From contig JAVLUZ010000712.1 in assembly GCA_036768485.1 (NCBI GenBank), positions 310,001 through 374,000 on the forward strand: a stretch of DNA of 64,000 nucleotides, written 5' to 3'. Of this stretch, positions 47,490 through 57,045 are shown piece after piece; the first letter of the stretch is position 1; each line of letters begins with the position of its first letter. Below the pieces are notes generated by a model. The model saw only the letters and a list, made by a program, of their open reading frames with translations. It was not told the origin of the DNA and made no database searches. The translations under genes and the position numbers were made by a program. This stretch comes from Mermis nigrescens (Eukaryota > Nematoda > Enoplea > Mermithida > Mermithidae).

Positions 47490-48514
47490 AAATGCGCTTT
47501 AGGTTGTAGAAAGACTAAAAATGGATTGTTTAAATCGCCGGCCTGGGACTGAATAGACTAATTATAATTCAAAGATTCAAGCGCCGGAGATTTTCTGCGA
47601 TTTTTTTTCTTCTAGAACTCATTGTACAAACATTGTAAAAAAAGGCATGAGAATTGCAAACTTGATTTTACGGAGTTTTGTTTCAAGAGATAAAACTTTG
47701 TTAGTAAAAGCCTTTACAACCTATGTCCGACCAATTTTGGAATATGGTTCGTCTGTTTGGAATCCTTATCTGTTATGTGACATAAATAATGTTGAAAATG
47801 TCCAAAGAAAATTTACCAAACGAATTTTTTCTGATAAAACTATCTCCTACGATGCCCGATTAAAGGAATTGGGCTTGGAGAGACTCGAATTACGTAGAAT
47901 GCAAAGTGATTTATCAATGACACGCTCTATAATCAAGGATAATTTGTTACCTGTTGAAGACTTCTTCACATTTAATGTAAACTCAAATCGTGCTGTAAAT
48001 TCTTGCAAACTTTACGTTAACCGTGTAAACAAAAATGTTAGAAAATTTGAATTTTGCAATCGTGTGATTTCTCTCTGGAATTATTTGCCTGATGATATCA
48101 TCTGCTCAGCTAATTCGAACATTTTTACGATGAAATTGAAACAATTTGATTTATCCATTTTTCTCAAGGGGCGTATCTAAGCGCAGTTATAATTCATTGC
48201 CTGTACGTACCCGCGTGTCTTACATTTACATTACACTACTTTCTTTAATCACTTTATTCGTTTTTTTTACAATTAAATACGTGTGTTTGCAATATGTACA
48301 TGAATTTCAATTATGCATTTATATGACATTTGTCTTTTTCCTTATTATTTGTATTGTAATGTGTACGTATATTTTAAATTTGTACGTGTATTTTGTAGAC
48401 CGAATAAATCTTTCTTTCTTTCTTTCTTTCTTTCTAAAAAGGTAAAGGTGAAAATCATTCTTTCATTTCATTTCAGGGGGAACGTGCCCCTATCCTTCTT
48501 CTCTGTATACGGGC
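47490..48514. mobile_element. 5'-truncated CAGGCCCGTATC-family element interrupted by a LINE
   Basis: The left part (GCGCTTTAGGTTGTAGAAAG, CCTGGGACTGAATAGAC) and right part (CATTTCAGGGGGAACGTGCC, ending GTATACGGGCCTG at 48514) match the two halves of 46102-46378. The LINE at 47612-48436 lies between. The left TIR is missing. Confidence 0.68.
47612..48436 (+). pseudogene. 5'-truncated non-LTR retrotransposon (LINE), RT C-terminal part
   Basis: An open frame to 48180 encodes the region after the RT catalytic motifs: FTTYVRPILEYGSSVWNPYL, ENVQRKFTKRIF, SYDARLKELGLERLELRR, SDLSMTR, and the tail NRVISLWNYLPDDI. This is typical of CR1/Jockey/L2-like LINEs. The endonuclease and the RT YxDD core are absent. 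A 3'UTR leads to AATAAA at about 48403 and a (TTTC)n tail (48411-48436), an oligonucleotide-repeat 3' end common for such LINEs. The frame is intact, suggesting a recent insertion. Confidence 0.85.
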
Positions 48515-49250
48515 CTGACTTCATTAATTGATGTTTCTGGCAAAGGCCTTTCTTTGTATGCGATAAAAACAAAACCTTTCAAGAAAAATCGAAAAATATA
48601 ACTTTTTTGAAGTAGGCAGGTAAAGGATCGCTAAAAAGTTAAAACGTTTACCTACCTAAGACCAGGCCGTTCTGGGGATTCGGCTACAAAGCCTATCTGT
48701 TTTGAAATAACCTGACTTTTATATTCAAACGTTGCGTAATACCTACCTTTATACACATTTTCTGTTTTCATACATGAACACTTGGAGGGTTACGAGGGGT
48801 ATCCCCCTACCTAATCTTTTGAAAAGCATGCCCTCCCTCGGGCCATTTGGGACCAAAAACCATTGATTGAACTTTAACAGCGTGAAATGTCCTTTAAACG
48901 GTCCCAAAATGACTTGATCTCAGCCCCAGCGTGCTTATCTGATCGTAGTTCGCTACTTTTTCCCGTGAAGTTTCGATGTATTAAAGAATTTATTTTGGGT
49001 CCTCCCCACGGTTTTTTAGCACCACGTTAATAAAAGTTGCTTCGTGCTAATGAAAATTTTGGCCGTTAGTACAACGTGCTTACGGATACCAAGACCTATT
49101 TGCATAAAAATATAGTAATTTTAAAGAATTTTAAAAGCCAAAATCCTAAAAATTTGTCTGCGCTTCGCACCGAGTATCATTATTACTCTTTATTTAGCCT
49201 GCAGCGCGCGATTCAAACATTACGCAATTAATCCTCATGCAATATCTTAG
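48515..49250. other. No gene; degenerate repeats
   Basis: Family C/E-like pyrimidine-rich fragments near 48790-48850 and a degenerate hairpin (CTGCGCTTCGCACC at about 49157). Nothing coding. Confidence 0.4.
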
Positions 49251-49251
49251 A

Positions 49252-50470
49252 CTAGCTGAGCTGCCCGGCGTTGCCCGGGATGAACTTAGGCCTGATAGCT
49301 ATCTGGAATGAGATGTCACTTTTATTTTTTATTTTTCGGGACTTTTGATGTTTTTGGGATATTTCTGAAAAAAGTGTTGGTAAAAACCATATTTTATTTT
49401 TTAAGATTTTTTTAAAAATGTTTTTTGTCAACCATTTTTTGATCAAATCCATATTTTTGACGTTACAGAATGTTTTTGAAAATTCTTTAGCCAAAATCAT
49501 ACATACTTTTGATGTTTTGAGATGTTCTGGAAATTTTTTTTTGATCAAACCCGTATTTTTGATGTTTTGGGAAATTTTTTTGGCCAAACCATATTTTTGA
49601 TGTTTTAAAAATTTTTTGTTTGTTGTAGCAAAGGGTGTCATATATCCCGTTATATCTTATATCACTCATATGTTATAGCAGAGGGTATCTCCTATCTTAT
49701 ATCACTGCATTTTATGGCACAGACAGGGTATCTTATATCACATCATTGTACCTTATGGCATTGCCCAGCTTGTAGCATTATGTAGGCTATATTACGTCCG
49801 ATCCTATGTTATAACGCACGCAGCCGCAAAAGTACCGTAACCCGAAAATAGTATCAACTGAATTTATTCCGATTTTCGAAGTTTGGCAAAAAATCGGCCA
49901 TGTCCCGAAATCGCAATGCTTAAGCATAGGGACGCCTCCCGCTTCGCCCCTGTACATTTTTTTTGGATCAAATCCATATTCTTGACGTTACAGAATGGGT
50001 TTGAAAATTCTTCAGCCTAAATCTTATTTTTGATGTTTTAGGATGTTCTGGAAATTTTTGGTCAAACCCATATTTTGATGTTTTGGGATGTTTTCGAAAA
50101 TTTTTTCGATCGAACCATATGTTTGATGTTTTAAAAATTTTTTGTTTGTTGTAGCAAAGGATGTCATATATCACGTGAAATCTTATATCACTCATATGTT
50201 ATAGGAGAGGGTATCTCCTATCTTATATCACTGCATGTTTTGGCACATGTTATCGGCCATGTCCTAAAATCGGCCATGCTTAAGCATAGGGGCGCCTCCC
50301 GCTTCACCCTTGTGCAGGGTGCACGGGTGGGATTGGTGAAATTTATATGTCGCTACTACATCCCCAGCCGGTAGGCCGAGCTCGGGCCAAAACGTCAGCC
50401 CACCAAGTGTTATGGGGCTGGAGCCAACCCCGAACATACAAACAAACTTCCACAAATATATATGCTAGAT
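49252..50470. repeat. Direct duplication with tandem subrepeats, bounded by TE-like motifs
   Basis: Two direct copies, about 49400-49700 and 49965-50240, share a subrepeat of roughly 50-60 bp (CAAACCATATTTTTGATGTTTT and variants) and the tail TTTTTTGTTTGTTGTAGCAAAGG. The left edge carries GAGCTGCCCGGCGTTGCCCG and the right edge CAAACAAACTTCCACAAATA. Both motifs recur in dispersed elements of many invertebrates, so the block is probably an old retroelement or SINE-like unit. ORFs on the minus strand are repeat artefacts. Confidence 0.6.
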
Positions 50471-50873
50471 TATACATCTTTCAATTCAAAGTGCAGTGGC
50501 GTCTGTTGTCAGATTAAATTAGTATCTTACAATCACATTATCATTTTTGAAGTTGTACTTATTTAGAAAAGTATTAACTTCCTGTGTCTATTGAGCTTTA
50601 GGCAGAAAATAATTGTGATTTAGCATGAATTTTTGGATTTAGATATTCAAATCTAGTTGTACGGGCTAAAACAGCTGTATTAAAAAAGAAACGGACATGC
50701 ATCAATGACACCATAGCTATTACACAAGTGAAAAATTAGCGTGCTAATGTAAGCCCTCCCGTGCTAATGGAAAAAATTTTCATTAGCAATAGTACTAATG
50801 GAAGTCGTGCTGAAAAACGCTGGTCCTCCCTTGGCCGAATCCTGGATTTGGACCTGAAGGTACCTATCTAGGC

Positions 50874-51395
50874 AGGCCCGTATCCAGGATTTTATTTCGG
50901 GGGGGGGGCGAAAATTCTAAGGTCACATATCTCGAGCACCATTCGGGATTGGCTAAAATAAAGGCATTTTTAAGCGTATCTCGGCAAGCTCTATACGACG
51001 GTATAGAAAAATTTCTAAAATTTTTACTTTTATCATACTTATATTACACAAATCTATCGCTTAAGTAATCTAAACAATTGATTTCTCATTATTTAATCAA
51101 CGAATAATTTCCTAGCTTCTGTCTTTGTATTTAATCTTTGTGATTTACAAAGAAAAATAATACAGAAAATGAATAATTCGGCGCGAGGCGCCGAAAACAT
51201 TCGACATGCTCTACATGTCTAACTCAAATTTGAGCTGTTTTGGGCAGGTTAGAAGACAAAAACTATTAGATAAGCAATAAATCCGGCGCGAAGCGCCACG
51301 GAACATTTGAGTTTGCTGGCTCAAAAGTACGCTAAAAACCTGTTTTGGTGGTGTTTTAGGCCAACATCGAGAATTTTTAAATTTTTTCCTCCGGG
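50874..51395. mobile_element. 3'-truncated long-form CAGGCCCGTATC-family element
   Basis: Starts CAGGCCCGTATCCAGG and follows the body of 27887-28462 (GAGCACCATTCGGGATTGGC, CTCTACATGTCTAACTC). It has two hairpin modules (51180 and 51285), then ends without a right TIR before an A/T-rich tract. Confidence 0.72.
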
Positions 51396-51794
51396 GAAAT
51401 AAGGATAGCGAGGAGGAAAATTTTATGGAGGGGAATAAAAAAAATATAAATAATAAAAAAATGAAAAAATAAGTACATAAATAAATAATAAATAATAATC
51501 TTGAAAAAATAATTTCCCGCAGGGGAAAGCGGACCAACCACGCTAGAGTTTTGAAAATTTTCTGGGGAAGATGAGGCAAAATGAAGGCCGAAAACGGATT
51601 TTTTGAGATCATTTTGGTCCAAAAAAGCTTAATTTTCTACCTCCCCCGGATCGACCATGCCCTGCATGCATTTATGATCCATGATAACTAAATGTTGGTT
51701 CCGGGGAAATCATTTGACCCTGAAAATCCTGAGCGTGCCCATGCATGATTTCTGCCCTTGCTTCACTACTTATATATTAATTTAGAATTTCAGT

Positions 51795-52160
51795 ATGACT
51801 ACTCGTTACGATGATCAGTTTGCTCAAGAATCTGTCGAGTCTTGCCCAGGTGCGATTTTTGACGTGTCATCCTCTCCACGTCCTAGAGGCTATGACGAGT
51901 CTGTTCTACCCCATTTCTCAGAACATTTATCAGTGGACAGGTTGCCTAGTTGTGGCATGAAAGCGTTTGCTGACAGGCGTGTCAATGCTGTGAGTTTGGC
52001 TGCGTACAGTCCGATGCCCTCTGACGGTGTCGTCTTTTGGCCATCTGCAATGGGTGCGTCACACGGCCCACATTTTGATCTTGCCATCCATCCTTGTGAA
52101 CAATTTCCTCCGGCAGCGTACGGCTCACTTAGCCTAGGCATCGATCAGCAGACGTTGTGA
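51795..52160 (+). CDS. Orphan ORF, 121 codons, possibly a terminal exon
   Basis: The ORF begins ATG 51795 directly after a good acceptor (AGAATTTCAG), so it is either the first coding exon after a 5'UTR splice or trans-splice, or the last exon of a longer gene. Composition is balanced and richer in GC than the flanks. It is not part of any repeat family seen here. The product is polar and Pro/Ser/His-rich (SSSPRPRGYDES, AAYSPMPSDGVVFWPSAMGA, HPCEQFPPAAYGSLSLG) with no membrane segment, signal peptide or known domain that I can see. AATAAA lies about 205 nt after the stop. It could be a lineage-specific protein. Confidence 0.55.
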   Translation: MTTRYDDQFAQESVESCPGAIFDVSSSPRPRGYDESVLPHFSEHLSVDRLPSCGMKAFADRRVNAVSLAAYSPMPSDGVVFWPSAMGASHGPHFDLAIHPCEQFPPAAYGSLSLGIDQQTL

Positions 52161-52363
52161 GCGAGAGCTATTAATTCATAAAACTTAGCCTTCTAGTCGT
52201 TAAGCACACAGTGCGTTTAGTTGCACATTTACTAATAAGTGGTCGTCGTTTGATTGTCCTGAAAATTCATTATCTACGATTTAACACTTTCTTGGCGTTA
52301 TTCGGTATCAATTTAGACAAATAGTTTCAGTAAAGATCGTTCCTAGTGCAACAATTTGAAAAA

Positions 52364-52369
52364 AATAAA
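52364..52369 (+). terminator. Candidate poly(A) signal AATAAA
   Basis: Canonical hexamer downstream of the orphan ORF, in an A-rich stretch. Confidence 0.45.
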
Positions 52370-52487
52370 AAATGTCGGAATTATATAAAGAACGTCATAC
52401 TGTACTTCGAGGCTGATTTACGAATGGATAATTAGCAATAATAGAGAAATTTATAACCATCATTAACAAGCATATGCGAGCTTGTTT

Positions 52488-53235
52488 TTAGTACAAGGTC
52501 TCTTTGTAAATACATGTACAAAGGCGTTACCCAAAAGTCAATATGCATTATGTACATACATGTAACTTTTAGGGTACTATAATATGGTACAGTAGCCCTT
52601 TAAGTGCATTAAACTGGGCTTTATGACCCTTACTAGTCAAGTTTAGCCAATTTGTGGGTTTTTAGCGATAAAAGCTATAAAAATTCATGAATACGGCGCC
52701 GAGCGCAGAAAAATGTTAATATTTCTACCGTTTTCAAGTACAAGATTTTGTCGGTTTTTTCACAATAAGTCTAAAAATTTCCTTGCAGCAGGGTTTTTGT
52801 GCAAGGTCTCTTCGTACATGTATAAAGGTGGTCACTAAAAGTCTTTATACATTTTGTACATGCCAATTTTCGCGTAGTACAATGTGGTACAGTAGCGCCT
52901 TCAGCGTGGTAAAACAGCTTTTTTTAATCTGTCGCAGTGTATTTTAGCCAGGTTCTGGGTTTGTGACGGCAAGAAATACTAAAAATGGCCTCAAAACGAC
53001 GCGAAGCGCCAAACAATTTGAAATTTTTCCATCTCAAATGCAAATTCTGCCATTTTAAAGATATATAGAACAGACTATTGATCATTTCGGTGCGGAGCGT
53101 TTAAAATTTTTTGAGATTTCGCACCTTTCTACAGTTTTTGACTTCCTTTATACCTATACACATGTATGTAGAAAGACGGCCCCGATAAATCTTTACACAT
53201 AGGGAAAAATCTTTGCCGAATACAAAAAACCGTGT
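52488..53235 (+). repeat. Two tandem family D repeats
   Basis: Copies at about 52488-52785 and 52791-53235. Landmarks: GTACAAGGTCTC, ACAAAGGCGTTACCCAAAAG or TAAAGGTGGTCACTAAAAGT, TATGGTACAGTAGC, then a hairpin variant, then GACGGCCCCGATAAATC with GCCGAATACAAAAA. The second copy is complete. Confidence 0.65.
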
Positions 53236-53530
53236 CTTGCAGCGCATTTCGTTGTTTTTAAAATCGCCTGACAATACCTGATTCTCCAAAACCATAGGTA
53301 TAAGCAATACCCCTCTCCTCTACCCAAATACTTATGGGTGGCAACCGTACTTCAGCCGTCAAATTTATCGAGAAAATTTGAATATTTACATTTCACCGTC
53401 TTTTACATGAATGTCATTTATTTTATTGAATACGGAAAATTCAAAAATGGTGTTATCTATCTATTTTTATCTCTCAATCTATATCGAGCTTGTAAATATT
53501 GTTCAAAACACCGAAGCCATTAGCTTACTT

Positions 53531-53876
53531 CCATACATGATTGGGGGGTTTTTCACCCCTGCCCCTCAGAAAAAAATTTTACCCCCTTCCCTCAGCCCCA
53601 AAAATTTTTTCAATGCCCACCAGAATTTGCGATTTTTCAAAAGCATCCAAAAATTTCCTGAAAATTTGTAGAGAAGGTGTATTATAAAGCGTTTGTATTT
53701 ATTTGCTCAAAATTGTCAAACTTTTGGCGCTTCGCGCTATATACATACTAGTGCTTTGACTATATTTTCAATTTATTCGACTTTTTTCTCATGTTTTCTA
53801 ATTTTTTTGTTTTTTTCTCTAGAAGGATAGAGCATCGTCAGAAATGCCAAAAAACGATATTTTAACGCGTTCCCAC
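53531..53876 (-). repeat. Family A repeat, reverse copy
   Basis: Runs from ACATGATTGGGGGG to the ACGCGTTCCCACC end, with GGCGCTTCGCGCT at 53726 and CTCTAGAAGGATAGAGCATC. It meets the next family A copy head-to-head. Confidence 0.6.
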
Positions 53877-54310
53877 CATATATGCACAGCATGGGAATTC
53901 TAGTGGGGTGAAATTATAAAGTGCCCTTTTTGGGCCCAAAAATGGATTTTACGCGTCAAAAACATAGTTTTTAAGCATTTCTGCTGATTCTCTATCTTTC
54001 TAAAGCAGAAAAACATGAAAAAATCAAAAAATTCGGAACAAATTGGACAAAATATTGTCAAAACATGAATATAATGGCGCGAAGCGCCGAAAAATTAGGC
54101 ACTTTTGAACTAATAGAAAGCAAAAAATTTTAAAAAACCATCTTTTTACGAATTTTCAAAACATTTCAGGGAAACTTAAAAAATCGTCACTTCTGGGGGC
54201 GGGGGTGAAAAAATCTTTTTGAGGGAATGGTACCCACCGTTTTTTGGCCCAAAACAGCACTTTAAAATTCCACCCCCTCTTCCCCAGAATTTCCATGCTG
54301 TGCATGTATG
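53877..54310 (+). mobile_element. Family A element, complete foldback copy
   Basis: Left end CATATATGCACAGCATGGGA (then ATTCT) and right end read inward CATACATGCACAGCATGGAA (then ATTCT) extend as a diverged inverted repeat of about 75 bp through AAAGTGC...TTTTGGGCC. A consensus hairpin module (54076) lies near the middle. No TSD is obvious because the neighbours are other family A copies. Confidence 0.65.
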
Positions 54311-54368
54311 CTCACTTCTGTTATGATTTACCATTGAACAAGACATTACTACTGAGTAGTATATATCA

Positions 54369-54767
54369 GATATGCACAGCATGGGATTTCTGGGGGTGAT
54401 ATTTTGCAGTGCCTTTTTAGGGCCCAAAAATGGCTGGTTGGCACGCGTCAAACACCATTTTTCGGCGTTTTTGACGAAGCTCTATCTTTCTAGAGTGTAA
54501 AAACATAAAAAAAGTTCGAAATAAAATCGAAAAAGTCGAATAAATTGAACAAAATACAGTCAAAACGTGAGTATATGGCGCGAAGCGTCGAAAATTTGAC
54601 ACTTTACGCCTAAAAAAGCTACCTTTCTACGAATTTTTAGGAAATATTGGAAACTTTCGAAAAATCGCGAATTCTGTGTGATGGGGTAAAAAAATTTCTG
54701 GGAGGAGGTGCAATTTTTTCTAGGGCTGGAACCACTCAACCCCCTCCAAGATCATGTATGGTATATA
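54369..54767 (+). repeat. Family A repeat
   Basis: Starts GATATGCACAGCATGGGATT, has GACGAAGCTCTATCTTTCTA, hairpin GGCGCGAAGCGTC at 54577, and ends CAAGATCATGTATGG. Confidence 0.65.
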
Positions 54768-54977
54768 ATATAGGTACTTATTTGACTTGATGCATAGCAT
54801 AACTATCGACAATTGCAATTTTGGATTAGCAATTGTGAGGAAAAGCACAACTGTTTTGAAAGCTCAGAAAAATGATAGAAAAATCAATTTAGCATAATAT
54901 CGTAGACACCTCGTATTTATGATTTTTTCTGGGGCACAATTCTTTGAGTCAGGTATGCTGTGACGAGACCCACGCAT

Positions 54978-55185
54978 TTATGTAGCGGCTCAAAATTTTG
55001 GGAGGGGGGCTAAACGACGTTCTATTTTTGACCAATAACGACAAAGAAAAACACCTGAAAATGGCCTAAAAATGCAATTTGTAGCCAAAAATCGGTGGGT
55101 GAGAGTAAAAACTTAGGACGACGGAAGAGGAGGACCGACAGGGTAGAAGGATCCCTCCATCCCTTTCCACTATTTTCAATGCGTG
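54978..55185 (+). repeat. Family C repeat
   Basis: Starts TTTATGTAGCGGCTC and ends AAGGATCCCTCCATCCC. The usual AATGGCCTAAAAATGC middle is visible. Confidence 0.5.
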
Positions 55186-56508
55186 CCGAGCCATTTGAAG
55201 GCTGATTAAAATACTCAGCCTAACTTTTTTTTAAAAACTGATAGCTATACAGCCATTTTAGCTGAAAAAACATTGCAATGGATATATATGGCCTTTTTGG
55301 CTCAGAAAACTATCTATATAGCCTTTTAAAGTCAGAAACGTATCGCGTGAGTTCAGAAATGCTATATTAATGTTTTTCTGAGCTTCAAAAGGGTTTACTG
55401 CTATTTTCCCGACTTTAAGGGCCAAACATAGGTGGACAAAGGCCGGTCTTCAGATGATACCGGCGGCCAAAAATTATGGTTATTGCCGGTTCGAAAAAGG
55501 GTTGTTTTGGTATATGTCACCTCATACCTTTTTTAAAACGTTCTGCAAGTCTGCATGCATCATTTGCGCTTGTTTTATCCGTCCCAATTTACTCGCTTTC
55601 AGTATCATCAGTCAATAAACTAATTGTTTACAACTATAGTTTTTAGAGTTTGCATTGTGTTCACTTGTGGAAAATTTGTTCAGGTCTTTTTGTCATTCTC
55701 AGCTCAATTACGCAGATTTTTCAAGGACATGACAACTACCGCAACAAAATTGGCCTTATGGAAAATTTGTAACCTTTCCTTTTAGTCCAATTAAGCAGCC
55801 TCTTTAATAATAAACAATGTAATGCTTAACTATATCTGCCAAATAGTGCGGGAAAATTTTGGCCTTCTTATTTTTTAAAACATCAATAAATATTACATCT
55901 GGCACGAAGCGCCAAAGAATCTTGACCTTCTAACCTTTTCAGCTCAATATGATGGCTTTTCGAAGACACGAATATAAAACTCATTTTGCAGCCTTAATCA
56001 TCCTCAAACTTCGCTTAGGTTTTTAAATGCTTCTTTCATGCGAAACAGGAAATAAAAATATTAAATCCAGCAGAAATATTGATAATTTCCCATTCAGCTC
56101 AATTTTAGGAATTTATAAAAACAGACGTATGAATAAATTAGTAAATTCGGCACCATTAATGGAACATTATGGCATTTCCATATCTCAACTTCATTTTGAG
56201 GCATTTAGAGTTGATAAGGAAAAGGTTAAATACCGGTAGATTTTTGTCCGCTGAACTTTTACAGCAGCTGTAAAACTTTAACCCAGAACAAAAATATATT
56301 CGACTAAACAGCCCCGTGTGGATCGCAAACTTTGAAGTCATATCGAGAACCATTAGGAGATAGGCGAAAATAAACGCATTTTCGAGCATTTCTCAAAGAG
56401 CTCTAAACAATGACGAAGGAAAATTTTTGAAATATTTTTTCTCTTTTAAACTCAATTTTGCAGCCTTATAAGACAAATAGTGCAGAAACGTGCATATTAT
56501 AAGACTAT
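55186..56508. other. No gene; one outlying hairpin unit
   Basis: A unit like those of the 56.5 kb array begins at 55901 (GGCACGAAGCGCC). The remainder has no recognisable gene. Confidence 0.4.
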
Positions 56509-57045
56509 GGCGCGAAGCGCCGAAAATTTTTGACGTCCTTATCCCCTTAAGCTGAATTTTGAAGCTTTCTGAATATAGACGATGCTTAAATAATATATTG
56601 CGCGAAGCGCCAGAACATTTCTATATTTGTATTCTTTTAGGGCTCAAATTTGCATGTTTCTCGATATAAATAATCCGGTATCATGCCTGGCGTGTAGCGC
56701 CGAAAATTTTTGAGATTTCTACACTTTTACCTAAATTTTGCAACTTTCTAAACAGCAATGCAATAATTATAGTTTACACGAAGCGCCGGAAATTTTCGAT
56801 TTTTTATCTTTTTAAGCACAATTGTGCAGCTTTCTGAATGTATGCAATAGAAATTATATTTGGCGCGAAGCACTGGAAATTTTCGATACATTTACTCTCT
56901 TATGCTCACTTTTGCAGGTTTCCGTATATAAGCAATGCAGCAACTATATCTGGCGCAAAGCGTCGGAAAATTTGTGCGTTTTTATGCTATTAAGCTCAAT
57001 TTGGCACCTTTCTGAAGATAAGAAATGCAAGAAATATGTGTCAGC
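56509..57045 (+). repeat. Tandem array, six units of 86-90 bp, each starting with the hairpin module
   Basis: Hairpins start at 56509, 56599, 56689, 56775, 56862 and 56952, spaced 90, 90, 86, 87 and 90 bp. Each unit reads hairpin, GAAAATTTTTGA-like A/T run, a T-rich stretch, AGCTCAATTTTGCAGCTTTC-like block, and a purine-rich lead to the next hairpin. Units diverge considerably, so the array is old or under exchange. The following position (about 57040) is eroded. Confidence 0.85.

Noticed and set aside
49252..50195. Minus-strand ORFs with repeated QKIFKTSK and KHQKYG-like segments
   Set aside because: These are translations of the tandem subrepeat, not a repeat protein.
56509..57045. Regularly spaced repeats resembling a CRISPR array
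   Set aside because: Eukaryotic context; the bodies between hairpins are homologous to each other rather than unique spacers, and spacing follows a satellite unit.
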